From Nymphaea colorata (taxonomy: Eukaryota > Streptophyta > Magnoliopsida > Nymphaeales > Nymphaeaceae): 64,000 bases of DNA. The notes under the pieces were generated by a model, which was not told the DNA's origin, made no database searches, and saw only the letters and a program-made list of their open reading frames with translations. Below, one piece after another: positions 41,901 through 54,379 of the stretch. The position numbers were made by a program, and so were the translations under genes. How positions within the stretch are numbered: the first letter of the stretch is position 1; each line of letters starts with the position of its first letter. Where the stretch lies: contig NC_045149.1 of NCBI RefSeq assembly GCF_008831285.2, positions 19,545,035-19,609,034 on the forward strand. The letters run 5' to 3'.

Positions 41901-43226
41901 TATATTGGTGGTGGACGAGCTACCGCGTAGCTGGAACGGGGCCACCTTTCCACAGTTATTTGTTGTAAAGCTCCTTTTGTTTTATGGAAGTCTCTTCAAC
42001 TCTATGCAGTATAGGTTGCGTGTTCTAAGACGGATATACGAGCTCCTCAACTCAAACATTTCTCTCGTGTTCTAGGCTCCCTTCTCAACTGCCTCTTTAT
42101 CGTTCCTGAAATGTTACGGCCCGCCACAAACCAATCGTCCATCGTGAGATGGAAATTCTGTAGTATCGTCTAGCGACCTTTCTTCATTGTGTATTCTTTG
42201 CTTTGCAATAGATTTGTCTTCTTCGTCTTCTAAATCCCGCCTACATTTTTACCATCTACAGCTAGTTGAGAAAGACCCCGAAGCTGCCATCGTTCTGTTC
42301 TGGAAGGCCATCAATGCGGGGGACCGCATCGACAGTGCTCTCAAGGACATGGCTGTCGTGATGAAGCAGCAGGACAGAGCAGAGGAAGCCATCGAAGCAA
42401 TTAAGTCATTCCGTCATCTGTGCTCGAAGCAAGCTCAGGAATCCCTTGACAACGTCCTCATTGACCTCTACAAGGTAAAGGAAGATGCAATTCTTTCTCG
42501 AATGGCAACTTATCATTAGACGGAGTTACGAGCGACTTTCTTTATCTGACTTTAACATCCAACTGGTACAGAAATGTGGAAGAGTAGAGGAGCAGATAGA
42601 GCTACTGAAGCAGAAGCTTCGAATGATATACCAAGGAGAGGCCTTCAACGGGAAGCCCACTAAAACTGCCCGCTCCCATGGCAAAAAGTTCCAGGTCTCT
42701 ATCAGACAGGAAACTTCAAGAGTACTGGTAATTTTCTGACGCCTTCTTTTCCATCTTGTTCTCTACAGTGGAGATGATATTGAGCTGTGAACTGCTGTTT
42801 TTACAGGGTAATTTGGGATGGGCGTACATGCAACAAATGAACTATGTTGCTGCGGAGGTTGTATACAGAAAGGCCCAGGCGATCGATCCGGACGGTAACA
42901 AAGCCTGCAACTTGAGCCTCTGCCTCATGCGGCAGGGAAGGTACGCCGAAGCTCGGATGATCCTGGAAGATGTTAAGAAGGGGAGATACGGCGGTTCAGA
43001 TGAAGGCAAGTCGGTCGTTCGGGCCGAAGAGTTGCTAAAGGAGATGGGAACATCAAGGGGGGAGACCGATAACGGAGCCCGCGATCACCAGGATGGGTTT
43101 GATCATCTAGAAGAGGTCATTCTTAGCGGGTTAGACATGCTAACGAGCGACTGGGCTCCAGCGAGGTCGAGGCGATTGCCCATCTTTGAAGCCATCACGC
43201 CCTACAGAGATCAAGTTGCGTGTTGA
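38932..43226 (+). CDS. TPR protein of the SDI/MS5 (POLLENLESS3-like) family
   Basis: Exons 38932-39087, 42262-42474, 42572-42727 and 42807-43226; all introns phase 0; 314 residues. The ATG at 38932 is the first in frame. Family signatures: FHVIHKVPAGDTPYVRAKHV (about 31-51), VEKDPEAAIVLFWKAINAGD, SALKDMAVVMKQQDRAEEAI, SLDNVLIDLYKKCGR, YQGEAFNGKPTKTARSHGKK, then NLGWAYMQQMNYVAAEVVYR and LSLCLMRQGRYAEARMILED, which are TPR repeats. Length is close to Arabidopsis SDI1 (about 306) and shorter than MS5 (about 434), so the SDI branch is more likely. SDI proteins act in sulfur-deficiency responses and related paralogues in male meiosis; which role applies here is not shown. Intron 1 is 3.2 kb and holds a MITE-like insertion (41497-41664). 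The 3'UTR ends about 43375. Confidence 0.92.
41497..41664. mobile_element. MITE-like element in intron 1 of the TPR gene
   Basis: Terminal inverted repeats of 20 bases, TTGTTACTGTCTAATGAATC (41497-41516) and the inverse of TTGTTACTATCTAGTGAATC (41645-41664), match at 18 of 20 positions. The 168-bp interior is AT-rich with an internal duplication around TTTATGAAACTTTGTAAC and TGTGTTTTATTAAT. No coding sequence; the target duplication was not resolved. Confidence 0.75.
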
Positions 43227-43768
43227 TTACGGGAAGGTTATTGCGCGACAGTGTACATAGTAGGGTTGTGTTGGGGAAGGAAAGAAAGGAAGGACACCAT
43301 GGTTTTGGTCCTTTGTTGTGATTGTAGTCGCCGTGGGCGGGGAGAGTCTTGGCAGTGCAGGAAAAGCACTGGTCTTTAATAGAAAGAAATTTGTCTGGTT
43401 ACTTCTCCATTGATGATTGAGCCCCCGACGCGAATGCTTCACGCAGAAGAAAAAAAGAAAGGGCACGCGGAGCAAGTGCGAACCCTTCGAAACGCATGTT
43501 GTCCCGACCCGACTGCGCGTGTCCACTACGGCGCCATTGTCTGGAGTAAGACCGAAGGAAGGCGGCGGGGCCGGCCGAGACGGATGCCTGAGGATTTGGT
43601 ACAGGCTCATGTGGATTATAAGCCATCTTTCGACACAAAGGACGGCCCCCCGACTTTTGCTTTAAGGGCAGGAGATCAAAATTAGTAAATTACGCTGCAA
43701 AAAGCGGGTGGGTGTCTCGTGGGCGGCATCCTCTTTCGATGAGTATTTGGGCCTTAGATTCTTCGAAT

Positions 43769-43942
43769 GAGATCCATGGGGGCAGCCCATAGGTTGCCGG
43801 ATTATTGACAATGTACACGGCTTAGATCTGCTAACTGGGCTCGAAGTTCAATTTTCGTTTCACTCTTGGGTTTTTCAAAATATATCTTTGAGATCCGTGG
43901 GTAGCCCATAGGTTGCTGGATTATGACCAATGTGCAACGTAG
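43769..43942. repeat. Diverged direct repeat, period about 122 bp
   Basis: GAGATCCATGGGGGCAGCCC and AGGTTGCCGGATTATTGACA (from 43769) recur as GAGATCCGTGGGTAGCCC and AGGTTGCTGGATTATGACCA (from 43891). Confidence 0.7.
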
Positions 43943-44374
43943 TTCTGTAAAGTTGCTCAACCAAACATATAAAAGCCGCATTGTGTATTGTTCAGATTTT
44001 GCAGCTTTGCGGTTCTATAAAATTGAAATGCGTGTTAAGGTTTCCTGATTATTTATTTCTTAGAAACTATAGACCTCCAAATTATTCTTAAATTCGAAAA
44101 GTAAATGAAGGGCTATAGGCAGGCTGAATAATTTTGCGTCGTTTGTGAAATTCTGTCACAAGACTTTAAGCACAGTACATTATGATTAATCAGCCTTCTG
44201 CCTCCCAGCATAGCTCTGTTTTCATTGTTTGCGATGATCTCAAAAATTCCATCAACTCTCTCCGTAGATTGCAACCAGCCATTAGCATGTGCAATTCAGC
44301 CTAGTCGTCCCTAGAGCAAGCTTCACTAAAAATGGGCTCACAAGAGTCCATATATCTCAATTTCCACATGCCCA

Positions 44375-45500
44375 TCACCTGCCCTTCGTATAGGTGACTA
44401 CCATTTTTAAGCTTGAGAGACTGCCCTCACACAAGATTCTAATTAGCAACCAAATCAACATGGCCTTACGTTCCTCGTCCTCTAGCCTCCTTTGCCAAAC
44501 AGCAGAGAAAAATTGTTCAGTCGTAAATGTGCCCATCTTTTCATGCGCCACTTCATTTCTACACCACCACAACTTCCACACCATGATTGGGAAATGCAAC
44601 ATCCAACATTCCCTAAGTCATTTAGCCTTGAAGAGTACCTTGCTCCAAAGCTGCATTTCTTTATCTATACTTTGCCATGGCAGCCACTCTGCCAAACTTA
44701 GAAATCGTCTTTCTCCACAACCTTTGCACTACGAAACACCCGAGCAGGACATGCATATTTCATTTCAACGTACTCCTCCCCACTCATTGATTTCACAAAA
44801 AATTTTCTCATCACCTAGCTTTCTATCTTTTCCCAGCTTTTTCCTAAGCTTTTCCAAGCCCAAGAGCCCTTCCATGGTTTTTGCACTGTCCACAAACTCC
44901 TAGATTTAAGATATCTTTCCTTGCACCACTAGGCAAAGTGGGAGTTGTTATTAAAAGAAGAGCAAAGCCTGCTAACAAGTAGTGAATAATTTAAGGCTTC
45001 GGGAGGGTGTATACCAATCCCTCCTTCAACTTTGGGCTTGCACAGGGAACTCTAAGCTATTTGTTGGTTGTCCTCTGTATCAACTGAAAGGAATCCGACC
45101 ATGCATCTCTCAAGTTTCTTCACTACACCACGTGGGAGAGAGAAGGATTGCATCCAGAAATTAGCCATGGAGATCTAAGGCAGGCATACTCTACATGAGA
45201 TAGAAGTTGAGATGTCCAAGGAGTCATCTTCTTCTCAAACTTAGAAATCAGCCCTGCACAATGCTCTACATTTAAGTTCCCAGTAAGAAGATGAACATCT
45301 AGATATTCCAAAGGCAGCTTAACCACCTGCCAACCAGCATTTCCTCTAGAGTGGCGTCTACATAAAAGGTAAAGAAAGAAGATTTAAAGTTGTTTATCAT
45401 GAAGCCCAGTCTCTCCTTTGACTGATTAAGGAAGCCCTTGATGCTAGTAAGCTCTTGATTCAAGTTAAATGAAGTATGCTAAGACCATCCAAGTTTTCAA
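44375..45500 (-). pseudogene. LINE (non-LTR retrotransposon) reverse transcriptase relic
   Basis: Read on the minus strand, several frames join into the C-terminal part of a plant LINE polyprotein: MINNFKSSFFTF, LPLEYLDVHLLTGNL, the GLISKFEKKMTPWTS motif, KPKVEGGIGIHPPEALNYSL (compare the PK.EGGLGI..N motif), and further on PIMVWKLWWCRNEVAHEKMG (compare the IW..RN motif before the end). Multiple stops and frameshifts, and loss of the N-terminal endonuclease and most of the catalytic domain, show a 5'-truncated dead copy. No autonomous activity is possible. Confidence 0.75.
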
Positions 45501-45554
45501 ACAGCGATATTGGCAGTGGAACAAATGGGATAGCTCCCTCCTCTCCCATACCAC

Positions 45555-45794
45555 TTTTTTTTTTTTTTTTTTTTTTGTCAAGTAGTCAATATCAATATAC
45601 ACACTGTAGGAGCGCAATTTCAACATAGTTTTCAATGTTTATCCAGTCTTGTGTGTTTCACTTTTTTAGTGGGACCCGTATCCTAAGAGTGTCCACATAA
45701 TGCGAACCTGGTTACATCATGCATCAACTTTCATGCGTCAGACGACTAAAATGTCTTTAGTTCATACTCAAAAAAAAAAAAAAAAAAAAAAAAA
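45555..45794. repeat. Segment bracketed by T22 and A25 runs
   Basis: A run of about 22 T (45555-45576) and a run of about 25 A (45770-45794) flank 193 bases of mixed sequence, just upstream (on the minus strand) of the LINE relic. The symmetric arrangement could be two retro-insertions in opposite orientation. Confidence 0.5.
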
Positions 45795-45949
45795 CTTTTT
45801 TGTAAAGACAAATATAAAAATAAAAAAAAAGTAACATCACTATCGAAGACATTTCTTTTTAATAAATTACCAAAATGCCTTTCCTTCCTATATTGTGTGT
45901 GCGGCACACGAAACTCTCTCCGCATAATGGCATAGGTTAACCATGTACC

Positions 45950-46180
45950 CAGCTGATTTAAGAAAAAAAAAATGTAACGGTTTCATGAATATAACTTAAA
46001 GATTAAGGAAGATTCATGAAACATCAACCAGCTGATTTAAGAAAAAAAATATGTAACGATTTCATGAATATAACCTAAAGATTAAGGAAGATTCATGAAA
46101 CATCAGGAAAAAAAATATGTAACGGTTTCATTAATATAACCTAAAGATTAAGGAAGATTCATGAAACATCAATAGAAAGA
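45950..46180. repeat. 79-bp minisatellite with internal inverted repeats
   Basis: The unit starts CAGCTGATTTAAGAAAAAAA and repeats at 46029 (period 79), with a third partial copy from about 46105. Each unit carries GTTTCATGAAT and ATTCATGAAAC, an 11-base inverted repeat (one base changed in some copies), so each unit could fold as a hairpin. A further GATTCATGAAACATCAAT copy follows. Confidence 0.85.
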
Positions 46181-48398
46181 TTCATGAAACATCAATGGAC
46201 CTAAAAAGATTTAGGAACATTTTTCAAACAAGCCCTAAAGGCAAAAAGTGTTGTCCGTTATGGCTTTGTATTGTTTACATTTGAGAATTAGTAAATTGAT
46301 TAAAAATAATTAAAGAGCGAGCGTTTTGGTGGCATGCTAAAGTGAACCAGTTTGTAAAATGAAGCGGACAATGCAGTCGGGTGAATGTTTGCGGATAAAA
46401 TTAATTTGAACATTTAAAGCAAGTGAGAACTGACGACGTTTTAATGAGCCCGTAACAGTCCATGTAAAGTGTTTGATAAGAAAAATGTTGTGTTCTTAAG
46501 CCACACGTTCCTAGATCACATGTTTTCACAACCTTATATATTCATATAAGAAAACATGGTGTAAATATGTCCAAAGTTTGACTGTGAATTCTAATAATAA
46601 CAATTATATTTTTCAAAATTACAACATAGCGTTTTTAGCTTATCTGTTTTAAAAACATGTGTTCCACGAACATAATATTCTTGTCAAACAGTCTTGTATT
46701 ATACAATCGGCTTACTGTGAAATTCAAATTCTATGTTGATTTGAAAAAAGAAAAGACTTGATTTTGTCTCTTAATTGATTTAGGTCAAGTTAATTTTTTT
46801 CATATAAATAAAAATGAGGTTACTCACCCTTAGATTAATTTTTAACATATGAACAAAAAGTAGAGTATTCATCCTAGCTTAGCACTGTCCAATTTGCCTC
46901 ATTTTTAACAAGCTAGACAAAACATTCATTCATTCCTTCCTTCCTTCCTTATAATAAAAAATTTAATGTAATTTTGAAAATTTATCATTTCTTCTATATA
47001 AAAATTTGAAAAATTATATTTCGGCCCCCATTTAAAAAGTTCGTAACCTGATACTCCATAAATTCTTTTGATCTGACTTAGCAGATATAATTGGAGCTCT
47101 AATATCTAGTGGACACCATAGTTTAATAATTGCATAAAAGACCTATAAGCGAAGGTGCAGCCAAACATGATAACGAACGATCTTTTCATATTCACGTCAG
47201 TATTAGCCAACTTGGTCCGCCATTAATCTTGCAGGCCCGGCACGAAGAGTGCAACGACAAGCAAGTTGATCAAAATATTCCACATGTTAGCTAGGGCTCT
47301 CCTTCCGGAAGAAGAACAATTATTCGATTGTATTATGCACGTAACTCTTCCATGAATCCCACTACTTTTAGTTTTTGGAGTCTCGGGCAAGTTTGCTTAC
47401 ATCTGCAACCGAAGGACCATTGACAAAGACGGACTTTGGCTTATTTGATTTCTTTCAAATGTAAGAGGCTGTTTGCTTACCTCTGATATAGTTTATCTTA
47501 CTTCTTGTTCAGGATCTAAACTTAATGGAATTAAGATCAAACTCTCTACCCGCTCTGCTACTTACATGGGCTTTTTTGTTGGAGCATGAAATGGAGATCT
47601 CGAGCCTAGATCTTAAGTCAGATGACCTTAGGTTTTAGTTGAACTAGACAGAGAGTTTAGTTAGTGTAGAATCTTTTACCATAGCAGCAAACGCAAGCAA
47701 TGTTGCATTCAGTTTGGCCCTACTCAAATTTGAGGTTGGATTATTTGGTCCGTCCCTAAACGAAATCATGGCTCTGCCCCTGGTTGCATTGATATGAATT
47801 TATGATGCAAGTTTAGTATATACATTTTTTTATTAGTTCTAATCCGTCCATTGATACGAACTCCAAACTCGTACAAGCTACATGAGGCTTTGTCATTTAA
47901 AAGCTCATACTGTATGAGTCTATTCTAGATCGATAAACCACTTTTTATTCCGAAAGCAATTACTGTATTCATCTATTCTTTATTTTTTAGTTAGAAACGT
48001 ATATGAAATCTGACTGTGATTTCAAGATGAAGTACGCTTTTACACGATGTCATGATACATAAACCTTACATATTAGCTTAAGCTCCAGTCAACTTAAGCT
48101 TGGCTGTATTCGATCGCGCAACTAATTCAGCAGATTGAGACTTTTCAGTGAGTGGGGAAGGTTTTATCCCACCTAATCTTTTGTCTTTCTATGGTACAAG
48201 ACTTGTTTTCGATGTCTTGGGATGCTGACCCTACTGTGCTTCAACTTATGCATTGTTTGCATCTTTTTTTACAGCACAAAAAGTTGATGCTCCAAATACT
48301 TGAAAATGGAGCAAGCCTTGCCAGGATGGAGCGTCATTTTCCTGGCTAAATGGTTAGATAACATATCAATATCATCACTAAATGATGCATTATTAGGA

Positions 48399-48840
48399 GA
48401 TCAAGGGATCGAATTTGAATTGGATGCGTTCTTTATTATATCTCCTCATTTGGACTTTTGAATATTCGGGTTCAAATTTGCATCTGAATACGCATGAAGA
48501 AAATTCTACATCATGTCTGAAATGCACATAGAATCCAATCCGAAACCCATATTTGAATTCACATCCGAATCCATCCTTTAAATCGAATCTGAACGGCACT
48601 GCAATATATATTTTTCTGAATGTATAGACATTGTGCATATGATATTTGTTTACAAGTAAATCCCACCCAAATATGAATCTAAATTTGATTTATTTAAATC
48701 TGAATTAGATGTATCGGATGCCATTTCTCAAATCCAAATCCAATCCGACTTCTTAATCAAATGTTAGATTTTTTCATCAAAGATTTCTGAAGCAGTTTGG
48801 TCGAATATCGGGTCCAAATCCGGGTCAACGACATCCCTAT
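48399..48840. repeat. Repeat family C, copy 3
   Basis: It starts near GGATCGAATTTGAATTGGAT, followed by TGCATCTGAATACGCATGAA and AATCCAAATCCAATCC. Closest to copy 2 at 37456. Confidence 0.5.
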
Positions 48841-49014
48841 CTATTGCTCCATGGGAAAAAAAAATTGTCCATTGAACTGTATTTGAGGATAGGAACTCAT
48901 ATGACATTTATGAAAGGAATTGCACATCAGGTCATCCGGTGATAATATTTGCCTGAACCAAGCAGGACCACAAGTTGTTGGTCCTTTTAGATCAGCACAG
49001 TCATCATTTATTAT

Positions 49015-49190
49015 CACGGAGTTACATATAGGCTGGTGTGGGCGGGCAGTTGCCCACAGTAACAAAAATTTTCTTTATTTTTATATAAATGTCTTATAAT
49101 TATTTACTTATTTATATATATTATGCCCCATCAAAAATGAAAATTTTTACAACAGTGCTCATTAACCAAAAACTTTTGGCTCCACCGCTG
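49015..49190. repeat. Repeat family A, copy 6
   Basis: It starts CACGGAGTTACATATAGGCT, has core GTGTGGGCGGGCAGTTGCCC, and ends TTTGGCTCCACCGCTG. The right end is the inverse of the CAGTGACGGAGCCA start of copy 5. Confidence 0.55.
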
Positions 49191-49239
49191 CATCACGGCC
49201 TTCAGATGAAGTTGCATTTGCCCACAGTAACAAAATTTA

Positions 49240-49400
49240 GTATCGTACTGAAGATTGTGAGATAATATCGTATTGAAGATTGTGAGAAATACTTAAAGGG
49301 TTAGATTAAGTGGTAGATTGTCCAGGTTTCTAGCTTTCTAACCCCGTTAAAACTAAACCTCGAGGTGGGTTTGGATCATCCAAACCAAGAGCTTGAGTCT
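49240..49400. repeat. Repeat family B, copy 3
   Basis: Contains GTATTGAAGATTGTGAGAAA, GGTTAGATTAAGTGG, TAGATTGTCCAGGTTTC and CCAAACCAAGAGC in family order, after a short duplicated GATTGTGAGA. Confidence 0.4.
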
Positions 49401-51554
49401 ACTTATTAGATAGTTTCCAAAAATGCTAGTGGCTAAGTGCTTACATTAGAAATTTTGGTTAGTACATTTTCCCCATAAACTAGCATTTGCCCCCTGGTGT
49501 TCTTTTGCAGGGAAATGATCATTTTCTAATGCTCCTCCTCTTATCATTTTATGAAAGCGAAAATTTTGCGTAGGAACTTTCACCTTTAACCTTCGGCAAA
49601 ACAGCAAAAAAACGCACCCGAGTTTGAGAAAAGGAAAATTTCATTCACTCGTGGGACTCGGAAATATATCATATCAAGCACCGGTCAAATGAAATTTTTT
49701 GACACTTTAGCATCTTTTTAGTTAAGTTTGCTAATAACTAAGCTTTTTTTTTTTTTTTTTTTTTTTACAGTTTCACTAGAAGTAAATTTTACACCTTTTA
49801 TTTGTTTATTATATATAATTACATTTCACTATTTTGCTTTTAATTTTGTGAATATGTCTGCCAATGAACCCCAATAACGCAGAGAGATGCCCAATGCATA
49901 TGAATATAACTTGATCTTTATGTGTTCGAATTTCCCATCCTTTAGTTAACTGTTAAATCCTAGAATCATTTCCAGCATCTACATTACATTAAGGAAAAAA
50001 AAAAAATCATCACCTTGCGACTCTCCTCCCACCATCCCCATCATGCAAGTGCCAGGGATTTTCATGTCACGAAGGGAAGACGAGCGGACGCGCGATGAGT
50101 CTAACGGTCAAAAATAAAAAAACCAGAAACATATTTCCACCTTTTTTAGTGAAAACATGTTTTCGAAAATAAATTTTTGAAATCATGTTTAACGGTCATA
50201 AAAAAATTTCTTCGTTTGTTACGCTGGAAAAAAAATAAAAATTTGAATCTTTTTTTTTTCACTTGAATATTAGATTTTCAGCCTATCAAAGGGGCCCATA
50301 AGAAAAAGGTACTTTGCCTTATGACCTCTTCAACTCTCACTCACCATAGATATAAAAGTGACAAATTATACGAGCAAAGTAATAAATAAATAAAAGTTCC
50401 CAATGCAATCACAATGTATATTCTCTCTAATCTTATTTCAATTTATGAGCATTGTTTCTAACGCGAAATTTCTTACCTGTTGAATTGATACCAAAAAATA
50501 TTTAAAGGAAATTCCACGACACAAACGGTGGTGGATTATGTTTTATGTTTTGTGAAGTTAGAGGATGAGGTGGGGGATTGTAAGAGGCTTAGTGTAACTA
50601 AAAGTTTTACTGACAGTTTGATTTTAGTGGCGCTATATGTCAGTAAGCACCAGTGTTAACGTAGGTGTTGGCGAGAGACTGACCCAAGTGGGGCCTTTTG
50701 CCTTCTTCCCCTCTCAAAAAAAATTACAGAAAAATTCAGTTGTCTTAAATAAAAATTTTAAAAAATAATATTTTGGCTCCTGTCAAAATTTAAAAACTTT
50801 AATTCAACCCCTTTATAAATAATTTTGACTCCACCACATTCCTAAAATACCAAAGTGAAAATAAAAAGACTTGGGCTGTCGCTTAGGTCATTTAAAAATG
50901 AGGACTAGCGAGAAAAAATAGATTTTGAACCAAATCATCTAGGATGCTGCTCTTAATTGGATCAGCAAAGCATACCAGTATATTTATTTTTACCATTTTT
51001 TTTCCATGCCAATGAATGCTGGATAGAAATCCAACAAATTATAATCCAAACTCAACAAACACGCTTCTATTTTGAATGGGAATGCCAATCCTCATTCTAT
51101 TGGTTCCAGAATTTAAATCCATAAGATTTTCATCCCAGATTTCAATCCTAAAACTCTACCTAAGGAAGAATGCATGGTGTTAATATGTAACTTTTTATAC
51201 TTATTAAATGCTCGTAGTTTAGAAAAAAAGTGTATATATCAAAAAAGTTTTACCAATTCATAACGATCTTATTCCACTTTTTTGATGTCTAATACGTGGC
51301 TGCAAGTATATGACGGTGAGCACAAGCGCCGCCTACGGCTCCGTTTAACGCGTGCGCCAGTGGATCCCGAGTGTATGGATGGTGCGCGGTGAAGACGAGG
51401 TGCCTCTCCCTTATGCTCCTTGTTTTTCAATTCTTTTCTGCTTATCTTGTGTTTCTGGACTCTTTTTGTATAGTTTCTCAGCAAAAGGGATCTTCATCGG
51501 TGATTGATCAGATCATTTGAGTGCAGGAAGGAGCGGTCTCCTGCGGATTCCGCC

Positions 51555-54371
51555 ATGGGCTTGGAGCCAGAGGTCATCTCCGACAATGAGGAGATGCGAT
51601 CATGGTCGCGAAACCAAAGGCGCAATGGCGAAACCATTGCCCTCGTCCCAACTATGGGTTTCCTCCACCAAGGCCACCTTTCCCTCATTGAGGAGGCTAA
51701 GAAGCATGCCGGCGTTGTCGTGGTCTCCATCTACGTGAACCCTGGCCAGTTCGCTCCTGGCGAGGATTTGAGCAGGTACCCATCTGATTTCGAAGGTGAT
51801 CTCTCCAAACTCAGAGAGGTGGAATGTGTCAATGTGGTTTTTCATCCTCGCAACCTTTACGAAACCACCACCAAAGTAATGGAGCCGAAGGAAGCCGGAG
51901 AAGATGCGTTGGAAGGAAGGAAGAAGGCGGTGTCTTGTTTGGAAGAGGACGGGAAGAAGGGGCACCAGACTTGGATCAGAGTGGAGAAATTGGAGAAAAA
52001 TCTCTGTGGGAGGAGTAGGCCTGTGTTCTTCAGAGGTGTAGCCACTGTTGTTGCGAAATTATTCAACATAGTGGAGCCTGACTTTGCTGTGTTTGGGAAG
52101 AAGGACTACCAACAATGGCGTTTGATCTGTAGAATGGTTTCTCCCTCTCTTCTCTGTGTTCACATTTTCGTTGGTTTTCTTTTTTCTAATAGTTTGAAAT
52201 ATATGTTTTCCGTCGGGAACTTTAATTCAATCACTGCATCTCAGCTTGTAAACTGGTGTTGCCTTTGGTTCTTTGTTAGGTTAGGGATCTCAATTTCCCC
52301 ATAAACATTATTGGTTCAGAATTAGTTCGTGATGAAGATGGACTTGCGATGAGCTCGCGTAATGTCCATTTGTCACCTGAGCAGCGAGAGAAGGTTTGCC
52401 TTGTAACTTAACTGCAATTTATGCTCTTTTCAGTTCAGAGTATCTTGTTTAGTTTCTGATACTAAAGCATGACATGACATGCCTTCTAGTTCTTCTCAAT
52501 ATTATCGCCTTTGTTTGTCTTGGAAATTTTAATTCCTCGTTCTTTCCTTTGGCTTTATCATGAATCCGTTTTCTGGGGGATTGTATTCAGACTAAGTTCA
52601 GCAAATAGATTGAAAAGAGAAATAGGCGATTCTGTACCTGTCAAGTTAGATGTCTGTCCGGTAATCTGATTATATTTTGGCTGCCACGAGCTTGAGTACT
52701 TTCACAATGTCAAATCATGCCGCTCTCATTCTGCATTACCTACCTTAGTTATGGTTATGGAGTTATGTCATTTTCTAAAGATTTACAACTTATTCTCTAC
52801 CTTGGTTATGGTTCACCTTCTATGGAAGTTTTGAATCATGTTCTACGTGACTGCTTTCAGACTTGTCATGATCAAAGCTTTGATGAATGTCTCGTGGAAG
52901 TGGAATTGATGGCTTGCAGAATGTCAAATGTTACACTGTCTTAGAGGTTATCTGGAGAAGAATCAAATTCTGAAAATATGCATTGAATCATCTTTAGAAA
53001 TTGATTTTTCTAAGAAAAAATCAAATTGCAAAAGAATAGCACACAAGAGTATGGATAAGCCAGGAGCCAGACTAAAAGGAATGCCTATATTGTAGCATGT
53101 ATGTGATATAAATAAACAACTATTTCACACCAGCGCTACATCTGTAAGCACCCTACCCATATTACTAAAAGGAAATTTCATCCAAAATCTACATTGAAGG
53201 CAGAAACATTTAGGTGCACCTCTATTAAATATGACTGAAGATGAAACCTTTATTTGTCCAGCTTTTATTTGCCTGTTCTTTGGAAGGATGGGCACCGTGA
53301 GAGTGTTGTCCTCGAAGAAAAGTGCATTTGAGATGCTTTTTGCAAACTCAAGGGTAAGAGGTGGACAACAAAATGAAACTGACTGTATATGAAATATTAT
53401 CAGTTCCTACAGGCAAACTTGCTACTCCATATTGTGCAGCTTGTTTTGACAGTTACAGATATATTCTGTTCAAAATGATTTGCAGTTGGTTGAATTGGAA
53501 ATTGTGGACAACAGTTTTTTCAGATATGAAGCAGTAATTGTGCCTTAGATATCGCTCAAGTTTATTTTACCTTTTTAAACGATCTCACAATATTGAAACT
53601 TACTTGGTTCAAGTTTGTCCTTTCCAGGCCTTATCCATTAGCAGGTCATTGTTAAAAGCTAAAGTAGATGTACAAAGGGGGCAAACTTCTGCGACAGAAT
53701 TGAGGAATGCTATCATTAAATCAATCAGTCAAGCTGGTGGAAGGATTGATTATGCAGAGGTAAGAACATAATGACTGCCATTTCTCAGTCAGTTCTTCTC
53801 CAGAATATTGTTAGTTGGCAAACTATTTATCACATAACAGTTTCCATATAAAAAAATCTTTTACACAAACAAGTAAATATTTTCTAAACTCTTTCATGCA
53901 AGAACATTTCATACCGTGAATTCAGTAAGACTCTTCATTTCTTTAAGCACGAGTCGTGGTGGATTCTTAAAGTGACCATGGGGATACGCCATACCCATGG
54001 GGATGTGCTATGCCCAAAATGATCATTTATGATGTTGGGCATCTGTGCTTACTGCTGCCCATGGGCTTATCATTGTTGGCAATACTTTTAGCAATTGTTA
54101 TCTGAATAGAATTGATGTGATATCACAGTGCTCGCTGACTACTTGGAATGCTTGATGATATTTGTTCTGAAGGCTCTGGGAAAATATTGGTCTTTCTTTT
54201 TAAATGTCATCCTGAATCTTTAGCCTTGCGGTGTTGATCTCTGTGTTGATGCAGGTAGTAGAACAAGAAAATCTGGAGGCTGTTGAAGAGGTCTGTGGCC
54301 CTGTTGTCATTTGCATTGCTGCATGGTTTGGAAACGTCAGGTTAATAGACAACCTTGAGATTAATTCATAG
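51555..54371 (+). CDS. PANC: Pantothenate synthetase (pantoate-beta-alanine ligase)
   Basis: Exons 51555-52136, 52280-52393, 53628-53759 and 54255-54371; all introns GT-AG and phase 0; 314 residues. It joins pantoate and beta-alanine using ATP to make pantothenate (vitamin B5). The adenylation motif [13 protein letters not shown] covers residues 32-44 with H38 and H41 of the HxxH type; [34 protein letters not shown] (180-187) and MSSRN (218-222) are the other family signatures. A roughly 30-residue segment before [12 protein letters not shown] is the variable plant insertion. The end is [18 protein letters not shown]. The ATG at 51555 gives MGLEPEV, matching the family start MEPEV; no targeting peptide is visible, consistent with the cytosolic plant enzyme. 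An open upstream extension has no ATG. Confidence 0.96.
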
Positions 54372-54379
54372 CTTTCTCA

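Larger units (their letters stand above)
43400..51470. other. Intergenic region between the TPR gene and PANC
   Basis: About 8 kb without a live gene. It contains a pair of direct repeats (43769 and 43891), a LINE relic (44375-45500), a segment between poly-T and poly-A tracts (45555-45794), a 79-bp minisatellite (45950-46180), family C copy 3, family A copy 6, family B copy 3, and T runs near 49745. Open frames at 43410-43685 overlap the likely TPR gene 3' flank and carry no recognisable domain. Confidence 0.5.

Noticed and set aside
43410-43685. Frames downstream of the TPR gene
   Set aside because: Arg-rich with no domain and within the likely 3' flank; no splice or family evidence.
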